64,000 nucleotides of DNA from Cellulomonas sp. Leaf334 (GCF_001424195.1 NZ_LMOO01000007.1:60312-124311), one strand, 5' to 3'. Positions 15,301 to 24,421 are shown, counted from the first letter of the stretch. Translations and numbers: made by a program. The notes: generated by a model from the letters alone, not told the origin.

Positions 15301-16417
15301 TCGCGGCCGCGATCCGTTCGGCGTCGATCCGCAGCTCCCGGAACATGCCGCTGATCGGGTTGGTGTACCCGGTGAAGTAGAGACCGGGGGCCGACCGTGA
15401 CGTCCGCGGTCCGTGGACGCGCGGCAGCCCGCGCTCGTCGAGCACGTCCAGGTCACCCACCAGCGGCTCCAGCCCGCGTCGGTACCCGGTGGCCGCGAGG
15501 ACCACGTCCGGGGTGATCCGCGAGCCGTCGGCGAGCACCACGGCGCCGTCGTCGTCGAACGACTCCACCGCCGCGACGGGCTCGACGTCCCCCGCCTGCA
15601 CGGCGGCGATCAGGCCGACGTCCTGGAGCGGCACCGACCCCTGCTTCACCCGCGAGTAGAGGCCGGTGGTCGGCCGCGGGAGGCCGTACGCCGACAGGTC
15701 GGGCACCTCGACGCGGGCGACGACGGCCGCGATGCGGTCCACCACCGGGACGGGCAGGTGCCGGACGAGGATCCCGGTGCCCTGCGCGGGCCAGCCGAGG
15801 TTCGAGCGTCGCACGATGTGCGGAGCCGTACGGATCGCGAGCCGTACACGCGACGCGCCGCCCTCGGTGAGGTCGACGGCGATCTCCGAGCCGGTGTTGC
15901 CCGCACCGACGACGAGCACGTCCTTGCCGTGGTACGGCTCGGCGTTCCGGTACGCCGACGCGTGCACGAGCTCGCCCGGGTACGCCTCGACGCCGGGCCA
16001 CTGCGGGGGCACGGGCGTGTGGTTGTACCCCGTCGCGACCACGACGGTCGACCCGGCGAAGGACTCGCCCGACTCGGTCTCGACCACCCAGCGGCCGTAC
16101 CCCGCACGCGCGACGCGCTTCACGTGGACGCCGGTCCGGACGTCGATCCGGTGGTGCACCGCGTACATCTCGAGGTAGTTGACGACGTCCGCGCGGGCGA
16201 CCCACCGGCCGAAGTGCTGCGGGATCGGGAAGCCCGGCAGCCCCGACCAGCGTCGGGTGGTGTGCAGGTGGAGCCGCTCGTAGTGCCGCCTCCAGGAGGC
16301 GCCGACGTCGTCGGACCTCTCCAGCACGATGACGGGCACGCCCCGCGTCTTCAGCGAGGCGGCGACCGCGAGGCCGCCAGGGCCGGCGCCGATGACGAGG
16401 ACGGGCGGAGTGCTCAT
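15287..16417 (-). CDS. Flavin-containing monooxygenase-like oxidoreductase
   Basis: The 376-residue protein has two nucleotide-binding motifs: FAD site VIGAGPGGLAVA (about 6-17) and NAD(P)H site VVGAGNTGSEIA (about 170-181). WRRHYERLHLHTTR and the ATGYN/ATGYR motifs are typical of class B flavoprotein monooxygenases and YdhS/CzcO-like proteins. The ATG at 16417 follows AGGAAG; a GTG 18 bases upstream is possible. The gene diverges from a MarR regulator, with two inverted repeats between them, so MarR control is likely. Confidence 0.88.
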   Translation of the reverse strand: MSTPPVLVIGAGPGGLAVAASLKTRGVPVIVLERSDDVGASWRRHYERLHLHTTRRWSGLPGFPIPQHFGRWVARADVVNYLEMYAVHHRIDVRTGVHVKRVARAGYGRWVVETESGESFAGSTVVVATGYNHTPVPPQWPGVEAYPGELVHASAYRNAEPYHGKDVLVVGAGNTGSEIAVDLTEGGASRVRLAIRTAPHIVRRSNLGWPAQGTGILVRHLPVPVVDRIAAVVARVEVPDLSAYGLPRPTTGLYSRVKQGSVPLQDVGLIAAVQAGDVEPVAAVESFDDDGAVVLADGSRITPDVVLAATGYRRGLEPLVGDLDVLDERGLPRVHGPRTSRSAPGLYFTGYTNPISGMFRELRIDAERIAAAISRA

Positions 16418-16446
16418 GGCTCTTCCTATCGTCACATGGACGGTTG

Positions 16447-16482
16447 TCCAATAGTAAGTTGGAACTGAACAGTTGATACTGT
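16447..16482. promoter_or_regulatory. Inverted repeats between monooxygenase and marR genes
   Basis: TCCAA-7-TTGGA (16447-16463) and ACAGT-4-ACTGT (16469-16482) lie side by side in the 71-base divergent intergenic space. Their size and place fit MarR operators that would control both directions. Both are imperfect outside the arms. Confidence 0.5.
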
Positions 16483-16488
16483 CTAGTT

Positions 16489-16938
16489 GTGGACGAGATC
16501 TCGCCGGACGCGGCGCGTGCCGCCAGGGACCTGCGCGTGCTGCTCGGGCGCCTCGTGCGGCGGCTGCGCGAGGTGTATGACACCAGCGCCCTGACCCCCT
16601 CGCAGATGAGCGTGCTGACGCGCCTGGAGAAGGACGGTCCGGCCTCCGGCAGCGACCTGGCCACCGCCGAGGGCGTGCGCCCTCAGTCGGTGGCGACGAT
16701 CCTCGCCGCGCTCGCCGGGCAGGGGCTCGTGCATCGGACGCCCGACCCGCACGACGGCAGGCGCCTGGTGGTCCGGTTGACCCCCGCCGGCCGCGAGCGA
16801 GCGGAAGGCGTCCGCCAGGTCCGCGAGGAGTGGCTCGCCCGCGCGTTCCAGGACCGCTTCACCGACGACGAGCGCGCGACCGTCCGCGACGCCCTCACCC
16901 TGCTCGACCGGCTCACCCTCGAAAGGCCCCCCACGTGA
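16489..16938 (+). CDS. MarR-family transcriptional regulator
   Basis: The 149-residue winged-helix protein shows TPSQMSVLTRLEKDGPASGSD, the recognition region VRPQSVATILAALAGQGL and the wing DPHDGRRLVVRLT, followed by dimerisation helices. The start is the GTG at 16489. It overlaps the isochorismatase-like gene by GTGA and probably represses both this pair and the divergent monooxygenase. Confidence 0.9.
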   Translation: MDEISPDAARAARDLRVLLGRLVRRLREVYDTSALTPSQMSVLTRLEKDGPASGSDLATAEGVRPQSVATILAALAGQGLVHRTPDPHDGRRLVVRLTPAGRERAEGVRQVREEWLARAFQDRFTDDERATVRDALTLLDRLTLERPPT

Positions 16939-17495
16939 CCCTCACGATGCTCGACCCTGTCACCGCCCTGCTCGTCGTCGACCTGCAGAACGCGGTCGTC
17001 GCGCTGCCGTCGGCGCACCCGACGACCGACGTGGTCCGTCGTGCCGCGACCCTCGCGGGCGCCTTCCGGGAGCGCGACCTGCCCGTCGTGCTGGTCCAGG
17101 CGCTCGGCAGCGCGCCCGGTCGCACCGAGTCCCCGCACCGCTCCGCCGGTGGTCCTCCCCCGGAGGGTGCCGCCGACCTCGTCGCCGAGCTCACCCCGCA
17201 GCCGGGCGACCACGTGATCACCAAGCGGACCTGGGGCGCCTTCCACCAGACCGGGCTCGCGGAGCTGCTGCACGGGCTGGGGGTGACGCAGGTGGTGGTC
17301 GTCGGCATCGCGACGACGGCGGGTGTGGAGTCGACCGCGCGCGCGGCCGCCGAGCACGGGTTCCACGTCACGCTCGCGGTCGATGGCATGACCGACTCGA
17401 GCGCGGAGGCGCACGAGAACAGCGTGACCCGGATCTTCCCCCGGCTCGGCGAGACCGGGACGACCGACGAGGTCCTCGCGCTGCTGGCCGGCTAG
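16935..17495 (+). CDS. Isochorismatase-fold hydrolase lacking the catalytic cysteine
   Basis: The 186-residue protein has the fold's Asp (LLVVDLQNAV) and Lys (HVITKRTWGAF). The usual Cys position reads VGIATTAGVESTARAA, with Gly where nicotinamidases have Cys. That matches the subgroup that does not use a thiol nucleophile, so amidase activity like PncA is unlikely. The GTG start overlaps the MarR stop, with GAAAGG eight bases before. Its stop codon shares CTAG with the convergent rlmC stop. Confidence 0.85.
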   Translation: MTLTMLDPVTALLVVDLQNAVVALPSAHPTTDVVRRAATLAGAFRERDLPVVLVQALGSAPGRTESPHRSAGGPPPEGAADLVAELTPQPGDHVITKRTWGAFHQTGLAELLHGLGVTQVVVVGIATTAGVESTARAAAEHGFHVTLAVDGMTDSSAEAHENSVTRIFPRLGETGTTDEVLALLAG

Positions 17496-18613
17496 ACGCG
17501 CTCCAGCAGGGTCAGCACCTCGTAGTGCGTCGTCTGCGGGAACATGTCCAGCACCTGCGCGCGGCGGGGGCGCAGCGACGGCATGGCCGCCAGGTCGCGG
17601 GCGAGCGAGGCGGCGTTGCAGCTGGAGTAGACGACGTGCCGCACGTCGGAAGCCTCCAGCCAGCGGCTCAGCACGTCCCCGATCCCCCGCCGCGGCGGGT
17701 TCACGATCACCAGGTCGGGCGCCGGCGCGCTCAGCGCGAACTCGGTGGCGTCGCCGGCGGCGAACCGCACGCCGGTCAGGCCGAGGTCGGCGGCGCTCAG
17801 GGTCGCGCTCGCGATCGCCTCGACGCTCGTCTCGATGCCCACGACCTCGCGACCGGGTGCCGCCACGTGCAGCGCGAACCCGCCGACGCCGCAGTACAGG
17901 TCCCACACGCTGCTCGGTGCCAGCTCCTCCACCCAGGTCGTCGCGTGCCGGTACAGCGCGGCGGCGACCTCGGTGTTCGTCTGGAAGAAGCTCTGCGGGC
18001 GCAGGTGCAGGTCGATCCCGTTGACGCGCATCCGCAGCGTCTCGGTGGCCGTCAGCAGGATCTCGCGGTCCCCCTCGAGCACCGCCTTGTGGTCCGGCAG
18101 CAGGTTGACCGACACCACCCGCAGCTGCGGCAGGGCGGCCAGCAGCCACGGCAGGTGCTTGCGGATCCGGGCGACGGGCTCCTGCGAGCGCAGCACGAAC
18201 CGGAGCAGGAGCTCGCCGTCCGGGGACTGCGTGACCAGCAGGTTCTTCAGCTCGCCGGTGCGCGCCGGCACGTCGTACGGCGTGAGGGTCGCGCGGGTGA
18301 CGAACGCGGCGAGCACACCGAAGCAGTCCGCGAGCGACTCGGGGTACAGCCCGCAGCCCTGTAGGTCCACCCCCGCGCCGCCCGCGTCGAGGATCCCGAG
18401 GGTGGGATTCTCGACGGTCCCGCCGACCACCATCTTCGCCTTGTTCCGGTACCCCGACTCGCGACCGGTGACCGGGGGCAGCCACACCAGGTCGTCGCGC
18501 TCGCCCAGCAGCGTGGCGCAGTGCCGTTCCTTGTCGGCGACCTGCTCGCCGTGCGGGCGGCCCATCCAGGTGCAGGAGCGGCAGACCCCCGCGTCGAAGT
18601 AGGCACACTGCAT
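17492..18613 (-). CDS. rlmC: 23S rRNA (uracil-C5)-methyltransferase RlmC-type
   Basis: The 373-residue RumA/RumB-family enzyme has an N-terminal Fe-S cysteine set (C3, C11, C14, plus Cys in LQGCGLYPES). The methyltransferase motifs are SAM site VWDLYCGVGGFALH, DLVIVNPPRRG and catalytic Cys motif VYSSCNAASLARDL, with C-terminal FPQTTHYEVL. The lack of a TRAM domain and the short length point to RlmC (U747) rather than RlmD. It is likely a housekeeping gene. Confidence 0.92.
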   Translation of the reverse strand: MQCAYFDAGVCRSCTWMGRPHGEQVADKERHCATLLGERDDLVWLPPVTGRESGYRNKAKMVVGGTVENPTLGILDAGGAGVDLQGCGLYPESLADCFGVLAAFVTRATLTPYDVPARTGELKNLLVTQSPDGELLLRFVLRSQEPVARIRKHLPWLLAALPQLRVVSVNLLPDHKAVLEGDREILLTATETLRMRVNGIDLHLRPQSFFQTNTEVAAALYRHATTWVEELAPSSVWDLYCGVGGFALHVAAPGREVVGIETSVEAIASATLSAADLGLTGVRFAAGDATEFALSAPAPDLVIVNPPRRGIGDVLSRWLEASDVRHVVYSSCNAASLARDLAAMPSLRPRRAQVLDMFPQTTHYEVLTLLERV

Positions 18614-18678
18614 GGTCGGGAAGCCTACGTGGCCCGGATCATGAAAGGATTCAGGGGTTCCGACGAGGGAGACGGTGC

Positions 18679-20307
18679 ATGGACGAGCCCGAGATCGCGC
18701 TCCGCGAGGACTACGCGCCCTGGTCGTTCGACCGGCTGGCCACCCCCGAGACGCGCGCCGACCAGGCCGCCTACCAGGACGAGCTGCGCGCCCGCGGCTA
18801 CACCGTCGGGCAGGACTGCGTGGTGTCCCGGCTCGCCGCGGTCCACCCTGACACCCTCACGCTGGGCGACAGGTCGACCGTGGCCGCGCACGCCCACCTC
18901 TCGGGGGACCTGGTCGTCGGGGCCGACTGCACCGTGAACGTCAGCACCGTCGTGCGCGGGACCGTCCGGCTCGGCGACGCCGTGCGGATCGGGGGGCAGA
19001 CCAGCCTGCTCGGGTTCGACCACGGCACGGCGGACCTCACCGAGCCGATCTTCCGGCAGCCCATGTCGTCCCTCGGGATCACCGTCGGCGACGACGTCTG
19101 GATCGGCTCGCACGTCGTCGTGCTCGACGGCGTCCGCATCGGCTCGCACGCCGTCGTCGGCGCCGGTTCCGTCGTGACCCGGGACGTCCCGGAGTGGGCC
19201 GTGGTCGTCGGCAACCCCGCCCGCGTGGTCCGTGACCGCCGGTCCGTCGCGACGACACCCGACACCCTGCGCGCCTTCGCCGACCAGGCCCGCGCCGACG
19301 CCCCGGACCTGCTCGCACGGCACTGGGACGGTGCGGCGTGGACCGACTCCCCCGGCGGTGCGCCCACGGTCCGCGCGCACTGCGACGCCGTCGAGGTCGC
19401 GGACCTGCTGCTCGGCGCACCACCCGCACCCCTGACCCGCGACGAGCACGTGGCCCGGCTGCACGGCTGGCAGGCGGACGACGGGCTGGTGCACGAGCTC
19501 GGCCGGCCCGGTGGCGTCCCGGACGTCCCGCTGCCGGGGCTCGGGGACGACACCGACGTCTACCACCTGCTCTGCGTCGGCTACGCGCTGGACCTGCTCG
19601 GCTCCACGTGGCAGGCCCCGCTGGCACCCGTCGCCGCCCTCGACCCCGCGGGGGTGGTCCGCGCGCTGGAGGACCTCGACTTCCCGCACGACGCCTGGTC
19701 CGCCGGCCACCGCGCCGACGCGCTGGGCACCGCGCTGACCTGGGAGCTGCGCGCCGGTCGGCCGGTGCCGGACGGCGTCGTCGACGCCCTGCTGGGCTGG
19801 TTGCTCGTGCACCGGGACCCGGGCACCGGGATGTGGGGCGTCGCCCGGGACGCCGACGGCCTGCGGCTCCCCGTGAACGGCTTCTACCGGACGGTCCGCG
19901 GCACGTTCGCCCAGCTCGGCGTCGACCTGCCCGGCACCGAGGCGACCATCGACGCCGTCCTGCGCCACGCCGCCGACCCGCGCACGTTCGGCCCCGGCCA
20001 CGAGACCGCGTGCGACGCCCTCGACGTGCTGCACCCCCTGTGGTGGCTGACCCGGCACGACCGGCGACACCGCTGGCCCGAGATCCAGCAGGTCGCACGC
20101 ACGCACGCGGAGCGGATCGTCCGCCGGTGGGTCCCGGGCGACGGGTTCGCGTTCGACACGCGAGCCGGCAGCACCCCCACCCTGCAGGGCACCGAGATGT
20201 GGCTGGCGACGCTCTGGTACGCCGCCGACCTGCTCGACCAGGCGGACGCGCTCGGCTACCGGCCGCGGGGCGTGCACCGGCCCGAGGCGGCCCTCACGCT
20301 CAGGTAG
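18679..20307 (+). CDS. Hexapeptide acyltransferase fused to a C-terminal alpha-helical domain
   Basis: The 542-residue protein has a left-handed beta-helix acetyltransferase domain at about 40-195. Hexapeptide repeats surround FDHGTADLTEPIF (probable catalytic His) and ITVGDDVWIGSHVVVLDGVRIG (shown to 20 residues or less elsewhere). Residues about 250-535 form a helical domain with repeated Trp/His-rich segments (DVYHLLCVGYALDLLG, GTGMWGVARD, DVLHPLWWLTRHD) that looks like an alpha/alpha toroid. Maltose/galactoside-type acetyltransferases are about 190 residues, so the second half is an added module. Substrate unknown. A GGGAG site precedes the ATG. Confidence 0.82.
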   Translation: MDEPEIALREDYAPWSFDRLATPETRADQAAYQDELRARGYTVGQDCVVSRLAAVHPDTLTLGDRSTVAAHAHLSGDLVVGADCTVNVSTVVRGTVRLGDAVRIGGQTSLLGFDHGTADLTEPIFRQPMSSLGITVGDDVWIGSHVVVLDGVRIGSHAVVGAGSVVTRDVPEWAVVVGNPARVVRDRRSVATTPDTLRAFADQARADAPDLLARHWDGAAWTDSPGGAPTVRAHCDAVEVADLLLGAPPAPLTRDEHVARLHGWQADDGLVHELGRPGGVPDVPLPGLGDDTDVYHLLCVGYALDLLGSTWQAPLAPVAALDPAGVVRALEDLDFPHDAWSAGHRADALGTALTWELRAGRPVPDGVVDALLGWLLVHRDPGTGMWGVARDADGLRLPVNGFYRTVRGTFAQLGVDLPGTEATIDAVLRHAADPRTFGPGHETACDALDVLHPLWWLTRHDRRHRWPEIQQVARTHAERIVRRWVPGDGFAFDTRAGSTPTLQGTEMWLATLWYAADLLDQADALGYRPRGVHRPEAALTLR

Positions 20308-20809
20308 AACGCTCCAGCAGGCCGCGCACGTAGGCCGCCTGGCCGGCGTGCTGGAGGCTGTCGCCGACGATGCTGACGAGCCGGACGCCGAGCGTCACCG
20401 GTGGGTCCCAGCCCTCGTCGACAACCCGGTCGAGGTCGCTCTCGGTCAGGCCGGCGAGGTAGTCCTGCGTGCGGTCCGCGACCGCCCGGGCGTAGGCGAG
20501 CAGCAGGTCCGACGACGCCCGCACGCGACCGACGTCCTGCGCGCTGTGGCCGTACCCCGTCGCCGCGTCGTCGAACGGCAGGTCGAGACGGTCCGCCCAG
20601 CCCTGGCTGGTCCACACCTGCTCGGTACCCGCCACGTCGGCGATCTGCGCGTCCTCGCCGCGCGCTGCGTGCCACGCGAGCCACGCGATGGAGTTGGCCT
20701 CCGGGTCGGGCCGGAACGTCAGCTCGTCGACGGTCAACCCGTCGACCGCGCGCGTCAGCACCCCGTCCACCCGCCCGAACGACTCGATCAGCAGTCCTGC
20801 GACATCCAT
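20300..20809 (-). CDS. DinB-fold protein (DUF664-like, putative metal/thiol-dependent enzyme)
   Basis: The 169-residue four-helix protein has conserved His residues in IAWLAWHAARGEDAQ near 43 and DSLQHAGQAAYVRG near 150, the metal-ligand pattern of DinB/YfiT proteins. Actinobacterial members include mycothiol-dependent transferases and isomerases; the substrate is unknown. AGGAGG precedes the ATG at 20809. Its 3' end overlaps the convergent acyltransferase by eight bases. Confidence 0.8.
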   Translation of the reverse strand: MDVAGLLIESFGRVDGVLTRAVDGLTVDELTFRPDPEANSIAWLAWHAARGEDAQIADVAGTEQVWTSQGWADRLDLPFDDAATGYGHSAQDVGRVRASSDLLLAYARAVADRTQDYLAGLTESDLDRVVDEGWDPPVTLGVRLVSIVGDSLQHAGQAAYVRGLLERST

Positions 20810-20880
20810 GCAGCCCTCCTCGGTCTTCGAGAGGCTACGTCGAGCCGCCCCGGTGCGCGCGACGGGAGATGATCGGTGCC

Positions 20881-21177
20881 GTGACCTACGAGTTCGAGGC
20901 GCCGCTGTGGCTGTGGGACGCCCGCAAGACCGACGCGTGGACGTTCGTCAGCCTGCCGACGCACGTCGCCGACGAGGTGCTGGACCTCGTCGGCGACTCC
21001 GCACGCGGCTTCGGGTCGGTGCGCGTCGAGGTGACCGTCGGCGCGACCGTCTGGCGGACGTCGATCTTCCCGTCGACCGACACGTACGTGCTGCCCGTGA
21101 AGAAGGCCGTCCGCAGGGCCGAGGGGCTCGACGTGGGCGACACCGTCCATGTCGAGCTCGCGCTGGTGGACGTCTAG
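20881..21177 (+). CDS. DUF1905-family protein
   Basis: The 98-residue protein has the DUF1905 pattern YEFEAPLWLWDARKTDAW, then VSLPTHVADEVLDLV, GFGSVRVEVTVGATVWRTS and a C-terminal VKKAVRRAEGLDVGDTVHVE. The family is a small beta-barrel of unknown function. The GTG at 20881 gives the family-typical start but sits twelve bases from GGGAG; an ATG at 20869 abuts that site. The stop shares CTAG with the convergent gene's stop. Confidence 0.75.
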   Translation: MTYEFEAPLWLWDARKTDAWTFVSLPTHVADEVLDLVGDSARGFGSVRVEVTVGATVWRTSIFPSTDTYVLPVKKAVRRAEGLDVGDTVHVELALVDV

Positions 21178-23345
21178 ACGAGGTCCGCCAGCATCGCCGC
21201 CGCCCGCGCCGCACCGTCCGTGGCCACCGGGCGGTACCGCACGTCGCGGCTGGCCTCCTTCACGATGGCCTCCGCGAGCCCGTCCGGGTCGACCGCGTCC
21301 TCGTAGGCCAGGTGCCGGCCCGCCTCGTACCGGTCGAGCCGCTTGCGCACGTGCAGGTTCTGCTCGAAGTGGTGACGCAGCGGCACGTACACGAACGGCT
21401 TGTTCAGGGCCGTCAGCTCCATGGTCGTGGTCAGCCCGCCCTGGACCACCGCGACGTCACATGCGGCCAGGTGCCGGAACAGGTCCGGCACGTACCCGAG
21501 CACCGTCGACCCCTCCCACGCGGGCAGCGACCCCGGGTCGATCCGCGGGCCGGTGACGAACGCGAACCGGATCTCCGGTGCGAGCTCGCGGACCAGCGGC
21601 ACGACGTCCATGACCCGCCGCAGCAGCGAGGTCCCGACGCCCGACCCGCCGACGGTCACCAGGCAGAGCTTCTCCCCCGGGCCGATCCCGAGCTCCGCAC
21701 GCAAGCGCTCGGTGCCCTCCAGCTGCGCCGGGTCGAACCCCGTGACGTACCCGGCGAAGTCGAAGTTCTCCTCCGTCCACGCCCGGATGCTCGGGAGCCC
21801 CGGGCCGAAGTCGTCCTCGACCACGTCGTCCGGGTCCCCGACGAACACCGACCGGTCCCGCACGCGCCGGAACCGGGCGCGCTGCTCGATCATCTCGGCG
21901 TTGTAGTCCGCGGTCAGCGCCGCCTCGCGCGGACCGCCGTCGGCCATCGGCAGCCAGCCGACGAAGTCCGTCATCCACGCGAACGAGAACCGCTTGAGCT
22001 CCGGGTTCTCGTGCAGGAAGTAGTCGACGTCCCACGCCTCGTCGCCGATCACCAGGTCGTACCCGCCGTCGGCCACCACCTCGTCGAAGACCATGAAGTT
22101 GTGCACGAGGATCTCGTCCATCCGGCGGATCGCCTGGAACGCGTGCAGGTCGTGCTCGCCCGCCTCGTGCTCGATGTGGCCGGACTCGTTGCGCAGCCAC
22201 GCCGATGCGGGATGCACCTGCTCGCCGTGCTGCGCGAGCACCCGGGTCACCGGGTTCTGCGCGAGCCAGTCGATCTGCAGCTCGGGGCGTCGCGCCCGCA
22301 GCTCGGCTGCGATCGCCACGTCACGCTGCGCGTGCCCGAGCCCGATGGGCGACGAGAGGTACAGCGCCTTCGGCGGTCGTCGCATCGCCCGCACCCACGT
22401 GGTGCGGGGCCTTCTCTCGGCGAACCGGTCGACGAACTCCGCGATCAGGTGGTTGACCTTCACCGGGTCCCGCGCCGACGGACCGTGCCCGGCGTGCTCC
22501 AGCAGCACCAGCTCGCCGCCCGTGAGCTCGGCCAGCCGCTCGCCGAACGCGGCGGGGCGGATGCGGTCCTCGGTGCCGTGCACCACGACGACGGGGCACG
22601 TCACCTGCCGGGCCAGCGGCGCGACCGGCGCGCACACCGCACCGTCGCAGCCGAGGCGCCCCGCCGTGGTGTCCGACAGCGTCTGTGGCGAGATCTCGTG
22701 CGCCCAGCCGACGCAGTCCTCGATCTGCTTGGTGGAGTGCGGCTCGGAGAACATCTTGCGGAAGAAGAACTCCGTGAAGTCGTCGTAGCCGCCGCCCAGC
22801 CAGTAGTGCTTGTTGTACTTCGCCCAGCCCTCCGTCTCGTCGAGCGGCTCGTCCCACGGCACGTGGTCGCGGCCCGGGGTGGCCACGTCCAGGCCGCACG
22901 ACGGGGCGATCGCCATGATCCCCAGGACCCTGTCCGGGTCCCCCGCGGCGACGTGCACCGCCCAGGACGCCCCGCAGGACTCGGTGACCAGCACGGCCTT
23001 CTGCGTGCCCGTCGCGTCCATGACGGCCAGGATGTCGTCGGCGTACTCCCGGTCGGTGTAGGCCTCAGCTCCCTCCGGGCGGCCCGAGCGGCCGCTGCCC
23101 CGCCCGTCGAACGTGACCACCCGGTAGTGCCGGGCCAGGAAGCCGACCTGCGCCTTCCAGAACCGCGAGGGGACGATCGACCAGGTGGGCACCAGGACCA
23201 CGGTCGTGCCGTGGTCCTGGTGGAACACCTCGTAGGCGAGCGGGACCCCGTCGCGCTCGGCGACGCCGACGACGTCCGGGTCCGCTGCCCGGCTCGGGCT
23301 CGTGCCCACCCGAGCAGTGTCGTCCTCGCGGGGGCTCCGCGTCAC
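21174..23345 (-). CDS. Alpha/beta hydrolase-glycosyltransferase fusion protein
   Basis: The 723-residue protein joins two enzymes. Residues about 20-285 are an alpha/beta hydrolase: HYRVVTFDGRGSGRSGRPEG, nucleophile Ser in VTESCGASWA, Asp in VVHGTEDRIRP, His in LEHAGHGPSA. Residues about 298-720 resemble a GT-B UDP-glycosyltransferase of the MGT/GT28 type (KALYLSSPIGLGHAQRD at the start, VTVGGSGVGTSLLRR mid-domain, VVQGGLTTTMELTALNKPF in the donor site). The GTG start overlaps the methyltransferase stop (GTGA), so both genes form an operon. The fusion suggests glycosylation coupled to ester or acyl chemistry on one substrate, which is unknown. Confidence 0.85.
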   Translation of the reverse strand: MTRSPREDDTARVGTSPSRAADPDVVGVAERDGVPLAYEVFHQDHGTTVVLVPTWSIVPSRFWKAQVGFLARHYRVVTFDGRGSGRSGRPEGAEAYTDREYADDILAVMDATGTQKAVLVTESCGASWAVHVAAGDPDRVLGIMAIAPSCGLDVATPGRDHVPWDEPLDETEGWAKYNKHYWLGGGYDDFTEFFFRKMFSEPHSTKQIEDCVGWAHEISPQTLSDTTAGRLGCDGAVCAPVAPLARQVTCPVVVVHGTEDRIRPAAFGERLAELTGGELVLLEHAGHGPSARDPVKVNHLIAEFVDRFAERRPRTTWVRAMRRPPKALYLSSPIGLGHAQRDVAIAAELRARRPELQIDWLAQNPVTRVLAQHGEQVHPASAWLRNESGHIEHEAGEHDLHAFQAIRRMDEILVHNFMVFDEVVADGGYDLVIGDEAWDVDYFLHENPELKRFSFAWMTDFVGWLPMADGGPREAALTADYNAEMIEQRARFRRVRDRSVFVGDPDDVVEDDFGPGLPSIRAWTEENFDFAGYVTGFDPAQLEGTERLRAELGIGPGEKLCLVTVGGSGVGTSLLRRVMDVVPLVRELAPEIRFAFVTGPRIDPGSLPAWEGSTVLGYVPDLFRHLAACDVAVVQGGLTTTMELTALNKPFVYVPLRHHFEQNLHVRKRLDRYEAGRHLAYEDAVDPDGLAEAIVKEASRDVRYRPVATDGAARAAAMLADLV

Positions 23346-24421
23346 GGGCGCACCTCGAACACGTTGTTGAACGGGGTCGACGCCGCGGTCCGGAAGGACG
23401 TGAACCCGGCCGCCGTCGAGACGTCGCGGATCTTCGCCGGACCCGCCTGCGTGCCCAGCGCCAGACCGACGTCCTGGCTGAGCGACGCGGGGGTGCACAG
23501 CAGCGTGGAGAAGCCGTAGAACGCCCGGCCGACCGGGTTCAGGTTGTCCTCGACGCGGTCGCCCGCCATCGGCTCGACCACCATCCACGTGCCGTCCGGG
23601 GCGATCGCCTCGCGCACGTGCCGGGCCGCACCCACCGGGTCGCCCATGTCGTGCAGGCAGTCGAACATCGCGATCAGGTCGTAGCCCGTACCGGTGAACC
23701 CGGTCGCGGGCGTGACCTCGAACGTCACCCGGTCGGAGACCCCGGCCGCTGCCGCACGCCCGCGGGCGACCTCGATGGACGCCTCGTGGTAGTCCGAACC
23801 GACGAACGTGGCGTTCGGGAACGCCTTGGCCAGCAGGATCGTCGACGCGCCGTGCCCGCAGCCGACGTCGGCGACCCGACCGCCCGCCTCGAGCTTCGCC
23901 GCGACGCCGTCGAGCGCGGGGATCCACTCGTTCAGCAGGTGCCCGTTGTACATGGTGCGGAAGAAGCGCTCACAGCCGTGGTGCACGTCGGTGTTGTGCG
24001 CGTGCCAGCCCACACCGTCGCCGTCGCGGGCGGCCTCGAGGATCTCCGGGGTGTCCCGCACCGTGCCGAGCGCGATCTGGAAGAAGCCGGCCAGGTACGC
24101 CGGGCTCGTCGGGTCCGCGAGCGCGACGGCGTGCTCGGCGGGGAGCGTGTACCGGCGCGTCTCGGCGTCGTACTCGACGATCGCGCCCGCGGCCTGGTTG
24201 TTCAGCCACTCGCGGGCGTAGTGCTCGCTCGTGCTCGTCCGCTCGGCCAGCTCGGCCGGGGTCACGGGTCGGCCGTCGGCCATCACCGTGTAGTAGCCCA
24301 GCTTGTCGCCCATCACGACCAGCGCGGTGTTCAGGGTGGCGCCGACCTCGTCGACGGCGCGGAACACGAAGGACATGAGCTTGTCGGGGTCGATGGTCCG
24401 CTGCGGAAGGGTCTCGGTCAT
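23342..24421 (-). CDS. SAM-dependent methyltransferase with winged-helix N-terminal domain
   Basis: The 359-residue protein has an N-terminal winged-helix/dimerisation region (about 15-90; LAERTSTSEHYAREWLNNQ). A class I Rossmann domain follows with RVADVGCGHGASTILLAKAFP (near 175; SAM motif I) and IAMFDCLHDMGDP near 245. The layout resembles mycobacterial Rv2258c-type methyltransferases, whose substrate is unresolved. The ATG at 24421 follows GAGGAG. It is coupled to the hydrolase-glycosyltransferase gene and divergent from a LuxR-type regulator. Confidence 0.88.
   Translation of the reverse strand: MTETLPQRTIDPDKLMSFVFRAVDEVGATLNTALVVMGDKLGYYTVMADGRPVTPAELAERTSTSEHYAREWLNNQAAGAIVEYDAETRRYTLPAEHAVALADPTSPAYLAGFFQIALGTVRDTPEILEAARDGDGVGWHAHNTDVHHGCERFFRTMYNGHLLNEWIPALDGVAAKLEAGGRVADVGCGHGASTILLAKAFPNATFVGSDYHEASIEVARGRAAAAGVSDRVTFEVTPATGFTGTGYDLIAMFDCLHDMGDPVGAARHVREAIAPDGTWMVVEPMAGDRVEDNLNPVGRAFYGFSTLLCTPASLSQDVGLALGTQAGPAKIRDVSTAAGFTSFRTAASTPFNNVFEVRP

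Noticed and set aside
20688..23519. 943-codon plus-strand open frame opposite the hydrolase-glycosyltransferase fusion
   Set aside because: It is a shadow frame without recognisable motifs; the minus strand encodes two well-defined enzyme domains.
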